NCBI GenBank assembly: GCA_020135845.1
Contig: JACHTQ010000004.1
Location: forward strand, 1 to 64,000
Source of the DNA: Campylobacter sp. W0018
GTDB taxonomy: Bacteria; Campylobacterota; Campylobacteria; Campylobacterales; Campylobacteraceae
Direction of reading: 5' to 3'
DNA: 64,000 bases
Position 1 is the stretch's first letter; each line of letters starts with the position of its first letter. A program made the position numbers and the translations under genes. Positions 46,478 through 55,516 of this stretch are shown here, piece after piece. The notes beneath the pieces are model-generated. The model was not told the DNA's origin, did not search any database, and saw only the letters and a list, made by a program, of their open reading frames with translations.

Positions 46478-47400
46478 ATCATATCCTCTGCTTTTTTTAA
46501 TAGCTCTTTAGCCCCTTTGCTCATAAATTCTTTAGCTAAAATTTCACCAAATCCTTTAAATTCGCTTTTTTTGATCATTCTCTTATCTTTTAAAATTTCA
46601 CTCCCATCAGGCAAACCAAGTATAGCACGGACACAAACCATATCTTCATTAAGTTCAGCATTGATCCCTATAGGAACTTGACATCCACCCTCTAAAGTAG
46701 CGATGAATTCTCTCTCTATAGTCGTTTCTATTAAAGTATTTTCATCATTTAAACATTTTAGCAAATTTAAAATTTTTACATCTTCAACACTTTCTATACC
46801 TAAAGCACCTTGAGAAGCTGCAGGAATGAGTTCATCTTTGCTAAATTCATAGATAAAATTAACCTCTTTGTCTAATTTTAAACGTTTTATACCTGCCAAA
46901 GCAAGTATAATAGCATCAAAACCACCTTTTTTTAATTTTTCTATGCGAGAATTTACATTTCCGCGTAAAGAAATAATCTCTAAATCAGGCCTTAATAACA
47001 AAAGTTGCATTTTTCGCCTAAGACTTGTGGTGCCTATTTTTGCTCCTTTGGGTAAAGAAAGAAAATTTTCATATTTTTGACTCAACATGGCATCATTACT
47101 TTTTTCTCTTTTGCTAACTGCTGCTAAAACCAAACCTTTTGGAAAAAAACTCGGGACATCTTTTAAACTATGCACCGCTAAATGCGCTTCATTTCTAAGC
47201 ATACTCTCTTCAAGTTCTTTTGTAAAAAGCCCCTTGCCACCAATCTTAGCTAAAGGAGAATCAAGTAAAATATCCCCTTTTGTTTTAAACCCTTGCAATA
47301 CAACATCTACATTGTGTTGATTTTTTAAAATTTGCGCGATGTGCTCACTTTGCCAAAGAGCTAAAGCGCTTTTTCTTGTAGCTATGATTAATTGATTCAT
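46474..47400 (-). CDS. hemC: Porphobilinogen deaminase (hydroxymethylbilane synthase)
   Basis: Joins four porphobilinogens into hydroxymethylbilane in haem synthesis. 308 residues with IATRKSALALWQ at the N-terminus and the dipyrromethane-cofactor Cys in LEGGCQVPIG near residue 240. Overlaps the next gene on each side by 4 bp. Counterpart of Cj0545. Confidence 0.96.
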   Translation of the reverse strand: MNQLIIATRKSALALWQSEHIAQILKNQHNVDVVLQGFKTKGDILLDSPLAKIGGKGLFTKELEESMLRNEAHLAVHSLKDVPSFFPKGLVLAAVSKREKSNDAMLSQKYENFLSLPKGAKIGTTSLRRKMQLLLLRPDLEIISLRGNVNSRIEKLKKGGFDAIILALAGIKRLKLDKEVNFIYEFSKDELIPAASQGALGIESVEDVKILNLLKCLNDENTLIETTIEREFIATLEGGCQVPIGINAELNEDMVCVRAILGLPDGSEILKDKRMIKKSEFKGFGEILAKEFMSKGAKELLKKAEDMI

Positions 47401-47780
47401 TTTCCATCCTCTATAATTTCAACATCAATGATTTCTTCACTCGAATTTCGATTTTGTTTATGAGTGTATTTTGTTTTAGTAACTATTTTTAAAAAAATGC
47501 CAAATAAAAAAACTAAAAATCCCAAAAAACTTGTTAAAACTCCTGGAAAAACGAGCAAAAATCCAGCAATAATAAAAGAAAATTGCATCAGCATATTTTT
47601 AAAGCCTAAAATTTGAAATTCAAGTATATTTTTCCAAAAAACTCCTAAAAGTATTACACCAAATATCATACTTGCTAAAATAAAAATTAAAAAATTTCCA
47701 AAACCAAAAAAGATAATAAATAATAGACTAAAAATAATTTCTACAGCAAATAAAGGACTTAATTTAAGCTTATAACTCAT
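47397..47780 (-). CDS. FxsA-like membrane protein
   Basis: A 127-residue protein with four helices and a charged C-terminal tail (DVEIIEDGK). The pattern LSPLFAVEIIFSLLFIIFFG, MIFGVILL and AGFLLVFPGVLTSFLG matches the FxsA family, whose E. coli member limits phage T7 exclusion by the F plasmid and whose own role is unknown. Overlaps both neighbours by 4 bp. Counterpart of Cj0544. Confidence 0.75.
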   Translation of the reverse strand: MSYKLKLSPLFAVEIIFSLLFIIFFGFGNFLIFILASMIFGVILLGVFWKNILEFQILGFKNMLMQFSFIIAGFLLVFPGVLTSFLGFLVFLFGIFLKIVTKTKYTHKQNRNSSEEIIDVEIIEDGK

Positions 47781-49483
47781 AATATTTTCTTTTTTATAAT
47801 TTCTACAATATGTTCTGTTTTAATCACTTCTTTGCTTAGATTTTTTCTTTGTATGAGTTCTATTTCATTGTTTTGCAATCCTTTGCCAATCACTAAGGCA
47901 TAAGGAAAACCCATTAATTCAAAATCATTCATTTTCACACCAAAACGTTCATTTCTATCATCAAGCAAAACTTCGATACCTAAATCTTGTAATTGAACAT
48001 AAATTTGATGTGCAAATTGAAAAGCTTTTTCATCTTTTATATTTGAAATGATAATATCAATGGCAAAAGGAGCTAAAGTTTGATTCCAAATACAACCTTT
48101 TTCATCATGGCTAGCCTCAATAGCAACAGCTACTAAACGAGAAACTCCAATTCCATAGCAACCCATATAAAATGCTTGAGTTTTTCCGTTTTCGCCTAAA
48201 AAATGTGCACTCATGGCTTTAGAATATTTTTGCCCTAGCTTAAAAATATGTCCTACTTCTATCCCTTTACTTTTTCTTAGCTTTGCACCACATTTTAAAC
48301 AACAATCATTTTCTTTAACCTCTACTAAATCCTTAAAACGATCTTTATTGAGATTAACAACATCAATTCCTATCAAATGATAATCTTTTTCATTACCTCC
48401 AATAATCATTTGTTTTTCATTTTCAAGCTCTTGATCAAGATAAAAATCTATATCTTTAAGGCCTATAAATCCGATAAAACCAGGAACTAATCCCGCATTA
48501 AGTAATTCACTTTCATCCGCATCAATAAGCTCTAAAGCCTTACAAGCATTCTGTGCTTTAACCTCTTGCAAATCATCGCATCCACGTATAAAAAACACAA
48601 CTAATTTGCTTTCATTTTCATAAATAGCTTTTTTTGCAACCGCCTTAACAGTATAAAATTCATCAATCTTAAAAAAATCAGCCAATTCTTTAATACTTTT
48701 AACATTAGGGGTGTGAAATTTACTCGCATAACTAGCTTCTGGGCGCTCTTTATCGCAAGTTTTTTTAGCTCTTTTTGCCGCTTCAATATTCGCAGCATAA
48801 TCACAATTTTCACAAAGTAAGATATCATCTTCGCCATTTTTTGCTAAAACCATAAATTCCTTAGAGCCACTTCCACCTATTGCTCCGCTATCAGCCTCAA
48901 CAGCCCTAAAATCAAGCCCCATTCTTTTTAAGATACGAGAATAAGTTTCATGCATTAAATCAAATTCACGATCCAAATCTTCTTCATTTTTGTGAAAGCT
49001 ATAACCATCTTTCATTAAAAATTCTCTACATCTTAAAAGCCCGAAACGTGGACGCGCTTCATCTCTAAATTTCCAACCGATTTGATACAAATGCAAAGGA
49101 AGTTGCTTATAACTTGTAATTTTATTTTTAACCAAAGAAACCATTGTTTCTTCATGAGTTGGACCTAAAACAAAATCATTTTCTTTCCTATCTTTAAAAC
49201 GCAAGAGCTCTTTTCCAAAAACATTATAACGCCCACTTTCTTGCCATAAACTAGCTGGGGTAACAAAACTAAGATTTACCTCTTGTGCTCCAGCTTTATC
49301 CATTTCTTCTTTAACTATGGCGCGAATTTTATCTAAAACTCTTTTCCCTAAAGGCAAAAAATTATAAAGCCCGCTACCAATTTGTTCAATAAAACCAGAT
49401 CGAACTAAAAAAATATGACTTGGCAAACTTGCATCTTTGGGAGTCTCTTTTGTGCTTGGCGCATATAATTGACTAAATTTCAT
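47777..49483 (-). CDS. proS: Prolyl-tRNA synthetase
   Basis: Class II synthetase charging tRNA-Pro, 568 residues, bacterial type with a YbaK-like editing insertion (about 220-400) between motifs 2 and 3. Motif 2 is seen as KFRDEARPRFGLLRCREF. Four-base overlap with the FxsA-like gene and 11-base overlap with hemA. Counterpart of Cj0543. Confidence 0.96.
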   Translation of the reverse strand: MKFSQLYAPSTKETPKDASLPSHIFLVRSGFIEQIGSGLYNFLPLGKRVLDKIRAIVKEEMDKAGAQEVNLSFVTPASLWQESGRYNVFGKELLRFKDRKENDFVLGPTHEETMVSLVKNKITSYKQLPLHLYQIGWKFRDEARPRFGLLRCREFLMKDGYSFHKNEEDLDREFDLMHETYSRILKRMGLDFRAVEADSGAIGGSGSKEFMVLAKNGEDDILLCENCDYAANIEAAKRAKKTCDKERPEASYASKFHTPNVKSIKELADFFKIDEFYTVKAVAKKAIYENESKLVVFFIRGCDDLQEVKAQNACKALELIDADESELLNAGLVPGFIGFIGLKDIDFYLDQELENEKQMIIGGNEKDYHLIGIDVVNLNKDRFKDLVEVKENDCCLKCGAKLRKSKGIEVGHIFKLGQKYSKAMSAHFLGENGKTQAFYMGCYGIGVSRLVAVAIEASHDEKGCIWNQTLAPFAIDIIISNIKDEKAFQFAHQIYVQLQDLGIEVLLDDRNERFGVKMNDFELMGFPYALVIGKGLQNNEIELIQRKNLSKEVIKTEHIVEIIKKKIL

Positions 49484-50768
49484 CGTTATTCTCCATGTTA
49501 AAATCGCATTTGTATTGATTTAAACCCTCAAGATTATTTTTCAAATCAAAAACATAACGCATAGCATTAATCACTGTATCGCTTTGAATTTTTCCTTGAA
49601 GGTGTTTTAAATTTACAGTTGGATTGTGTAAAAAAGCTTTAAAAACTTGATGGATCAGTTTTCTTGCCTCATCTTTATCAGAATGTTTTAAATAACCTTT
49701 TTTTAAAGCAATGTCAAGTTGTTTATCTGCACACTCTTTTGCCTTTAAACGTATAGCCTTAATGATTGGATTTAAAGCTAAATCATTTAAATATCTAAAA
49801 AAATCCGATGTTTCTTGCCCTATAATGCCATAAGCCATACGTGCTTCATTTTCCCTTAAAGCTAAATTTTTTTGAACAACAGCTTGTAGATCATCAACGG
49901 CAAAAACAAAAATTTTATCATTTTCTTTAATATCAATATCACGTGGTACGGCAATATCAAAAAAATATCTTTTATGGGAAACTTCTTCGATTAAAGCATT
50001 AGTAATAATAGCATGGGTCGCATTAGTGGCTGAAAAAAAGAGTTCATACTGATTTAAATATAGCTTTAAATTCTCTAAGCTATCATATTGATATAAATTG
50101 CCTAATTTTTCACAAAGTAATTTTGCTTTTTGTATATCGCGATTTAAAATAATAATCCTAGCTCCACTGGCAATCAAATGCTTAGCTGCAAGCTCAGCCA
50201 TTTCTCCGGCTCCTATAATCACAGCTCTTTTTTGAGTTAAATCTAAAAGTTCCTTTGCTTTAGCTACAGCAACACTAGAAACTGAAATAGGATTTTTTGA
50301 AATTTGAGTTTCTGTGCGGACTTTAGCAGCGCACTTAAAAGCACAGTGCAATGCCCTTGAAATATGAGTTTTGCAAAATTCATTCTTTAGGGCAAATGAA
50401 AAAGCATCTTTAATTTGTCCTGCAATTTGAGTTTCGCCCACAACAAGACTATCCAAAGAACTTGCCACTGAAAAAAGATGGTGTATTGCTCCACTATCCT
50501 CAAATATATCGGCTTTTTTTAGCAACTCATCTTGATTAACATCACATAATAAAGCTAAGGTTTTGATAATATATTCTGAACAAGCATTTTTAACAAAAGC
50601 AAGAATCTCTACACGATTACAGGTGCTAATTATCAAACTTTCTTCGATATTTTCATGCGCATTGATCATGCGTAAAAATTCATACTTTTTTGTTTCATCT
50701 GCAAAACTTAATTTTTCTCTTAAAGCAAGATCAGTATTTTTATGAGTAAAAGAAACGCAATAATACAT
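49473..50768 (-). CDS. hemA: Glutamyl-tRNA reductase
   Basis: First committed step of haem synthesis by the C5 route: reduces Glu-tRNA to glutamate-1-semialdehyde. 431 residues with the catalytic Cys in STCNRVEI near residue 50, the VVGETQIAGQIK block and a Rossmann motif GAGEMAEL. Start codon overlaps the prenyltransferase stop by one base. Counterpart of Cj0542. Confidence 0.95.
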   Translation of the reverse strand: MYYCVSFTHKNTDLALREKLSFADETKKYEFLRMINAHENIEESLIISTCNRVEILAFVKNACSEYIIKTLALLCDVNQDELLKKADIFEDSGAIHHLFSVASSLDSLVVGETQIAGQIKDAFSFALKNEFCKTHISRALHCAFKCAAKVRTETQISKNPISVSSVAVAKAKELLDLTQKRAVIIGAGEMAELAAKHLIASGARIIILNRDIQKAKLLCEKLGNLYQYDSLENLKLYLNQYELFFSATNATHAIITNALIEEVSHKRYFFDIAVPRDIDIKENDKIFVFAVDDLQAVVQKNLALRENEARMAYGIIGQETSDFFRYLNDLALNPIIKAIRLKAKECADKQLDIALKKGYLKHSDKDEARKLIHQVFKAFLHNPTVNLKHLQGKIQSDTVINAMRYVFDLKNNLEGLNQYKCDFNMENNDEI

Positions 50769-51661
50769 TAAAAATTCCTATCTATCATTGCTTCAACGAT
50801 ATCTTTTAATTTTTGATTAGAATATTTTTCTATAGCATCAATTGCCTTTTTAGCATATTTTTTAGCCTCTAAAATTGATTTTTCCAAAATTTCTTTTTCT
50901 TTAAATTGAGTATTTATCCATATTTTTTCTTGCTCGTTTAAATCTTTTTTAAACATTGATTTTAATTGTTTTTTTCCCTCTTTATCCAAATTTTCAAAAA
51001 GGTATATATAAGGCAAAGTAACCTTTCCTTCTTTAAAATCTGCCATAGAAGGTTTTCCTAGTGTTTTTTCATCTCCTTTGATATCTAAAATATCATCAAT
51101 CATTTGAAAAGCAAATCCTAAATTTTTTCCATATTCTCCAAAAGATTTTTCATCCAAACCGGCTAAAATAGCTCCGCATTTTGCACTTGCTTCGATCAAA
51201 ACTGCTGTTTTATTATAAATCATACTTAAGTATTTATCTTTATCAGTATTAAAACCTTGACTTAGATTAACATCCATAAGTTCACCTACAGAAAGCTTGA
51301 TAACTGCATCAGAAATAATACTTGCAAATTGAGTGTTCATTTGACTTAATTCATAAAAGGCTTTAGAGTATAAAATATCTCCTAACATTAAAGCATTTTT
51401 TGTTCCAAATTCTGAATTAACAGATTTTGATCCTCTTCTTAACTCACTCTCATCAATAATATCATCATGCAACAAACTTGCTAAATGTATAAGTTCAATA
51501 GCTGCACAAATGATTAATGCCTCTTTGTTTTCTCCTGAAATAGCTAAAAGTAATTTAGAACGCAACTTTTTTCCTGATTTAACATGCAAAAGCATTTCTA
51601 ATATGGGTTGATAATTTAACTCTTTTAAAAATTTTTGTATCAAATCATCTATTGCTTGCAT
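50768..51661 (-). CDS. Polyprenyl diphosphate synthase
   Basis: Trans-isoprenyl chain elongation enzyme, 297 residues, with the two Asp-rich motifs LLHDDIIDESELRRG and IDDILDIKGDE. In this operon it most likely makes the side chain of menaquinone (octaprenyl type, IspB), but a farnesyl/geranyl product cannot be excluded from the motifs alone. Upstream gene ends 18 bp away. Counterpart of Cj0541. Confidence 0.9.
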   Translation of the reverse strand: MQAIDDLIQKFLKELNYQPILEMLLHVKSGKKLRSKLLLAISGENKEALIICAAIELIHLASLLHDDIIDESELRRGSKSVNSEFGTKNALMLGDILYSKAFYELSQMNTQFASIISDAVIKLSVGELMDVNLSQGFNTDKDKYLSMIYNKTAVLIEASAKCGAILAGLDEKSFGEYGKNLGFAFQMIDDILDIKGDEKTLGKPSMADFKEGKVTLPYIYLFENLDKEGKKQLKSMFKKDLNEQEKIWINTQFKEKEILEKSILEAKKYAKKAIDAIEKYSNQKLKDIVEAMIDRNF

Positions 51662-51679
51662 ATTTATTTCCTTTTTTTG

Positions 51680-52210
51680 CTATTTATCCCAACTTGTCAA
51701 TGGTTTAACTTGTGGTTGATTAAAATCAATCATAGGAACAACTTGATTATTTTGCGGTGGATTTGGAAGCGGTGTTTTTCTTGGATCTAAAAATTCTACC
51801 ATCACGCGAGATTCCTTATCTTCAATATAAACCGTAAAAGTTGCTAAGCCTTTATTATAGCCACTAAATTCTAAAATAAGCCTTGCTCTATCTATATTTG
51901 GATTTGTATAATCAGGAATTAAAGTTTGAGTAACCCAATCTAAATTTCTTCGCAAACTCATCACAAATTGCCTTGGATATTTACGGAATTTAGATTGAAC
52001 GATGATGTTTGTATTGTCAAATAAAGTCCAATAAAAATCAAAATTTTGAACCTTATTTTCATAGCCAACTTCTTTAATTTGCACACTTGCTCTTTGATCT
52101 TTTTTAAGAACAAATTTATAGGTATATTCAAAGACTTGAGCTGCATTTAAATGACTCTCACACACCAAAATAAACAATGAAAGAAAAAATAATTTTAACA
52201 ATCTTTGCAT
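51680..52210 (-). CDS. Exported protein of unknown function
   Basis: Codes for 176 residues. Signal peptide at about 1-23 (ends CESHLNAA). The mature part looks beta-rich, with many aromatics and charged strands (FEYTYKFVLKKDQRASVQIKEV), and a Pro/Asn-rich C-terminus (PLPNPPQNNQ). No family recognised; a periplasmic or outer-membrane-associated role is all I can say. One-base overlap with the gene upstream. Counterpart of Cj0540. Confidence 0.8.
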   Translation of the reverse strand: MQRLLKLFFLSLFILVCESHLNAAQVFEYTYKFVLKKDQRASVQIKEVGYENKVQNFDFYWTLFDNTNIIVQSKFRKYPRQFVMSLRRNLDWVTQTLIPDYTNPNIDRARLILEFSGYNKGLATFTVYIEDKESRVMVEFLDPRKTPLPNPPQNNQVVPMIDFNQPQVKPLTSWDK

Positions 52211-52473
52211 TAACCCTCATGTCCTAAAATTTGAGCACCCAAATCTATATAAATATCATCTAATCTTTGTTTGATTAAATCTCCATTTTCAAATATAAAA
52301 TTTTTAACATCCATTTCATTTAAGCCTTGTTTCTCTAAAAGCTCAATCATACTTATATATTCAGCAAAAAAATTTTCAAATACTTTTTCTAAGGCTCCTA
52401 AATTCCCATTTTGTATGATTTCTAAAAATTTTTCTTTAGGGGTTTTATTAAACATTTCATCAAAGATATCCAT
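52210..52473 (-). CDS. DUF2018 protein (HP0242-like)
   Basis: An 87-residue helical acidic protein. Its start (DIFDEMFNKTPKEKFLEII) and end (DDIYIDLGAQILGHEG) match the H. pylori HP0242 family, DUF2018. That family's solved structure is an unusual intertwined, pseudo-knotted dimer. Function is unknown. First gene of the eight-gene operon running through ubiD. Counterpart of Cj0539. Confidence 0.78.
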   Translation of the reverse strand: MDIFDEMFNKTPKEKFLEIIQNGNLGALEKVFENFFAEYISMIELLEKQGLNEMDVKNFIFENGDLIKQRLDDIYIDLGAQILGHEG

Positions 52474-52558
52474 TATTTTCCTTGAAAATAGTAAGTTTTT
52501 GATTATAAAATTTTAATCGTTAAAAGTAGCTAAACTACAAAATCTTTAATTAATAAAA

Positions 52559-52578
52559 TTTGGGATAAAAACCCCAAA
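52559..52578 (-). terminator. Terminator after oorDABC
   Basis: TTTGGG / CCCAAA stem with an 8-base spacer, 5 bases past the oorC stop, followed on the minus strand by TTTTATTAATT. It separates oorDABC from the haem-quinone operon. Confidence 0.6.
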
Positions 52579-52582
52579 AAAA

Positions 52583-53143
52583 CTATAATTGAACAGGCTT
52601 GCTCTCTTTAGCGTATTTAACACCCAAATCAAAAGCTTTTGAATTTGCGTCGCGAGTTTTTGGCGGAACCATATGCAACATTGTCTCCTTTAAAACATCT
52701 AAATTAATACATTTACTCATATAAGCAGCGATAGCCAAAGCTACAACAGATTGGGTTGCAACATTACCCACTTCATCTTTAGCTATAGTAATAATTGGAA
52801 TTTTAAAAATCTGCCATCTTTTATAATCCTCATTTTCAGGATGCACCAAATTAGGCTCTATAACGATAATTCCACCTTCTTTTACGCCACTACAAAAACC
52901 TTTATAACCCTTATCAGCAGTTGAAAGCATAAAATCAACTTCTCCTTCTACAGCATAAGGAAACAGAATTTCTTTATCGTCTATGATAATATCTACTTTT
53001 GTAGAGCCTCCTCTTACTTGAGAAGTATAAGTTGATGCTTTAAAAGCTTGACGTCCTTCTTTGATTGCAGCCTCAGCTAAAATCTCTCCTGCAGTGATGA
53101 CTCCTTGTCCACCTTCACCGCCAAATCTTAATTGATATTTCAT
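52583..53143 (-). CDS. oorC: 2-oxoglutarate:acceptor oxidoreductase, gamma subunit
   Basis: Part of the OorDABC complex that oxidises 2-oxoglutarate to succinyl-CoA and reduces flavodoxin or quinone-linked carriers. 186 residues with the subunit pattern RFGGEGGQGVITAGEILA at the N-terminus. Overlaps oorB by 4 bp. Counterpart of Cj0538. Confidence 0.95.
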   Translation of the reverse strand: MKYQLRFGGEGGQGVITAGEILAEAAIKEGRQAFKASTYTSQVRGGSTKVDIIIDDKEILFPYAVEGEVDFMLSTADKGYKGFCSGVKEGGIIVIEPNLVHPENEDYKRWQIFKIPIITIAKDEVGNVATQSVVALAIAAYMSKCINLDVLKETMLHMVPPKTRDANSKAFDLGVKYAKESKPVQL

Positions 53144-53985
53144 TTCAAAGCTCCTAAATCAACCATTCTTTTTTCTTTGGCTGCACGACGCACTTCCTCA
53201 TAAGCTTGACAATATTCTGGTTGAGAATTATCTTCATGCAAAACCCCAGTTGGAAATTTATCTTTTCTTTCTTCAAAATCCATATTTTCAAATTTAGCTT
53301 TTTCTACAACACGATTTTTAATCCAATCAAGCATTGCAGTTGCTTCTCCCATCTTATTTTTTCTTCCTAGATTGATATGACAATTTGAAAAAACATCAAC
53401 AAAGCTATAACCTTTGTGTGCTAAAGCTTTATAAATTAAATTTTCAAGTTTATTTGCCTCTATTACATTCCCTCTTGCAACAAATGAAGCTCCTGCAGCT
53501 TTTGTTAATTTACAAGCATCAAAATTTGGATCAATATTTCCAAATTGTGCAGTTACGGTATAAAAACCTTTAGGAGTTGTTGGAGAAGTTTGCGAATTTG
53601 TGAGTCCATAAATAAAATTATTAATCACTATATGCGTTAAATCTATATTTCTACGACAACCATGTATAGTATGATTTCCGCCAATTGCTAAAGTATCGCC
53701 ATCTCCGCTGACTACAATGACATGTTTGGTTGGATTTGCTAATTTTATCCCCGTTGCATAAGCAATGGCTCTCCCATGTGTAGTATGCACAGTATTGCAA
53801 TTAACATAAGAACTCATCCTACCACTACAACCAATCCCCGAAACAAGACATACATCATCCATGCTCCAACCAAGTTTTTCAATTGCGCGGATAATACATT
53901 TTAAAACAACGCCATCCCCACAACCCCAACACCATTGAGTTGGGAGTTTATCAGTTCTTAAATATTCATCATAATTAAATGCCAT
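53140..53985 (-). CDS. oorB: 2-oxoglutarate:acceptor oxidoreductase, beta subunit
   Basis: Thiamine-diphosphate subunit, 281 residues. The ThDP motif is seen as VSGDGDTLAIGGNH ... INNFIYGLTNSQ; CWGCGDG and SGIGCSGR hold Cys residues near the iron-sulfur site. Directly abuts oorA. Counterpart of Cj0537. Confidence 0.95.
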   Translation of the reverse strand: MAFNYDEYLRTDKLPTQWCWGCGDGVVLKCIIRAIEKLGWSMDDVCLVSGIGCSGRMSSYVNCNTVHTTHGRAIAYATGIKLANPTKHVIVVSGDGDTLAIGGNHTIHGCRRNIDLTHIVINNFIYGLTNSQTSPTTPKGFYTVTAQFGNIDPNFDACKLTKAAGASFVARGNVIEANKLENLIYKALAHKGYSFVDVFSNCHINLGRKNKMGEATAMLDWIKNRVVEKAKFENMDFEERKDKFPTGVLHEDNSQPEYCQAYEEVRRAAKEKRMVDLGALK

Positions 53986-55110
53986 TTATATATTCTCCTT
54001 CACTTTAGCAATAATTTCACTAGGGGTAATAGGACGCCCATTTGCACGATGCAAACTGATAAAGTCGCGACGCGAACTCACCCTTTCAATCTCTTCAAGA
54101 TATTGACCCATATTTAATTCCGTTACCATAACTTTTTCAAATTGACTCACCACTTTAGCAATTTTTTTCTCTGCTACAGGATAAAGAGTGATAGGACGAA
54201 AAAGACCTACTTTAATCTCATCTTCTCTAAGCCTTTGAATAGCTTCTTTCACCGATCGACTTACACTCCCATAAGCTATAATTAAAAATTCAGCATCATC
54301 AAGCATGTATTCTTCATAAGTGCAAATATCTTCACGATTATTATTAATTTTACCTATAAGTCTTTCTATATTTTTTTTCACTATAGCTCCATCTTCTGTT
54401 GGAAAACCGATATCACCATGATGAAGCCCTGTCACATGGTAGCGATAGCCTGTAAAAAAAGGATTAAGAATTGCAGCTTCATTTTCACCAGCTGCATAAG
54501 GTTTATAATCTTTTTTATCGCCTTCAAATTTTTTACGGTTGTAAATTTTAATATCTTTTAAATCAGGCAATATCGCTTTACCATTCATATGTCCCACTGT
54601 TTCATCCATGAGTAAAAACACAGGAGTCATGTATTTTTCAGCCAAATTAAAGGCTCTAATGGTTTCTAAATAAGCCTCTTCAAGCGAAGCGGGTGCAATG
54701 GCTATGCTTGCAAAATCTCCATGAGTTGGAGCCTTTGCTTGAAACAAATCCCCTTGTGCTACGCGAGTTGGCAAACCTGTTGAAGGTCCGCCGCGCATAA
54801 CATTGACTATTACTAGTGGAATTTCAGCTATAAATGCAAGTCCAATTTGCTCTGCCTTTAAAGAAATTCCTGGACCACTACTTGCCGTCATAGCCTTTAC
54901 TCCGCTCATTGCTGCGCCAATAGCAACACTTATCCCTGAAATTTCGTCTTCCATTTGTATAAAAGTTCCATCATTAGCTGGCAGCAAATGACTTAATTCG
55001 TGAGCAATTTCACTACTTGGGGTAATAGGATAACCTCCAAAAAATTTACAACCACAATCAATGGTAGCCTGTGCAATTAAAACATTACCTGTTGCTATAA
55101 CTTCTCTCAT
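53986..55110 (-). CDS. oorA: 2-oxoglutarate:acceptor oxidoreductase, alpha subunit
   Basis: Substrate- and CoA-binding subunit of the Oor complex, 374 residues, with GGYPITPSSEIAHEL at the N-terminus and TASSGPGISLKAEQIG. Ten bases after oorD. The complex makes succinyl-CoA, the fate of which matters because sucCD is not at this locus. Counterpart of Cj0536. Confidence 0.95.
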   Translation of the reverse strand: MREVIATGNVLIAQATIDCGCKFFGGYPITPSSEIAHELSHLLPANDGTFIQMEDEISGISVAIGAAMSGVKAMTASSGPGISLKAEQIGLAFIAEIPLVIVNVMRGGPSTGLPTRVAQGDLFQAKAPTHGDFASIAIAPASLEEAYLETIRAFNLAEKYMTPVFLLMDETVGHMNGKAILPDLKDIKIYNRKKFEGDKKDYKPYAAGENEAAILNPFFTGYRYHVTGLHHGDIGFPTEDGAIVKKNIERLIGKINNNREDICTYEEYMLDDAEFLIIAYGSVSRSVKEAIQRLREDEIKVGLFRPITLYPVAEKKIAKVVSQFEKVMVTELNMGQYLEEIERVSSRRDFISLHRANGRPITPSEIIAKVKENI

Positions 55111-55120
55111 TGTTTTTTTC

Positions 55121-55432
55121 CTAAGCTAATTTTTTATATTGATTATTTCTAACAGCTAAAGCTCTATCTTTAGCTTCTGGTGTAAGTTTGGCAAATTTAA
55201 ATTCATCTCTTTTAGCCACCATAATAGCAAAATCGGGACAATGCGTTTCACATTCAGTACAACCTATGCAAGATTCTGGATGAACCACCTCTATCATTTG
55301 TCCTAAAACAGCATGCACATCATCACGCATAGCTAAAACACCTGCTGGACAATAACTTACACAAATATTACAAGCTTTACATCGATGCTCATCTACCCAT
55401 ACTGGAGTATCTTTTGGAGCTTTTAGACTCAT
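55121..55432 (-). CDS. oorD: 2-oxoglutarate:acceptor oxidoreductase, ferredoxin subunit
   Basis: A 103-residue protein with two 4Fe-4S motifs, CKACNICVSYCP and CIGCTECETHCP. First gene of oorDABC, with its own nearby -10 box at 55467-55472. In C. jejuni sucD lies immediately upstream; here the mdh remnant does. Counterpart of Cj0535. Confidence 0.95.
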   Translation of the reverse strand: MSLKAPKDTPVWVDEHRCKACNICVSYCPAGVLAMRDDVHAVLGQMIEVVHPESCIGCTECETHCPDFAIMVAKRDEFKFAKLTPEAKDRALAVRNNQYKKLA

Positions 55433-55466
55433 TATTTCTTTCCTTTTTTATTTAATTCTTAAATTT

Positions 55467-55472
55467 ATTATA
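55467..55472 (-). promoter_or_regulatory. -10 box (TATAAT) of oorDABC
   Basis: TTAGATATAATAAATTT on the minus strand, 35 bases before the oorD ATG, in the short gap between oorD and the mdh remnant. AGGAAAG is the ribosome-binding site. Confidence 0.55.
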
Positions 55473-55516
55473 TCTAAAATAATTCAAACTCAACTAAGAA
55501 ATTTATAAAACTTTTT

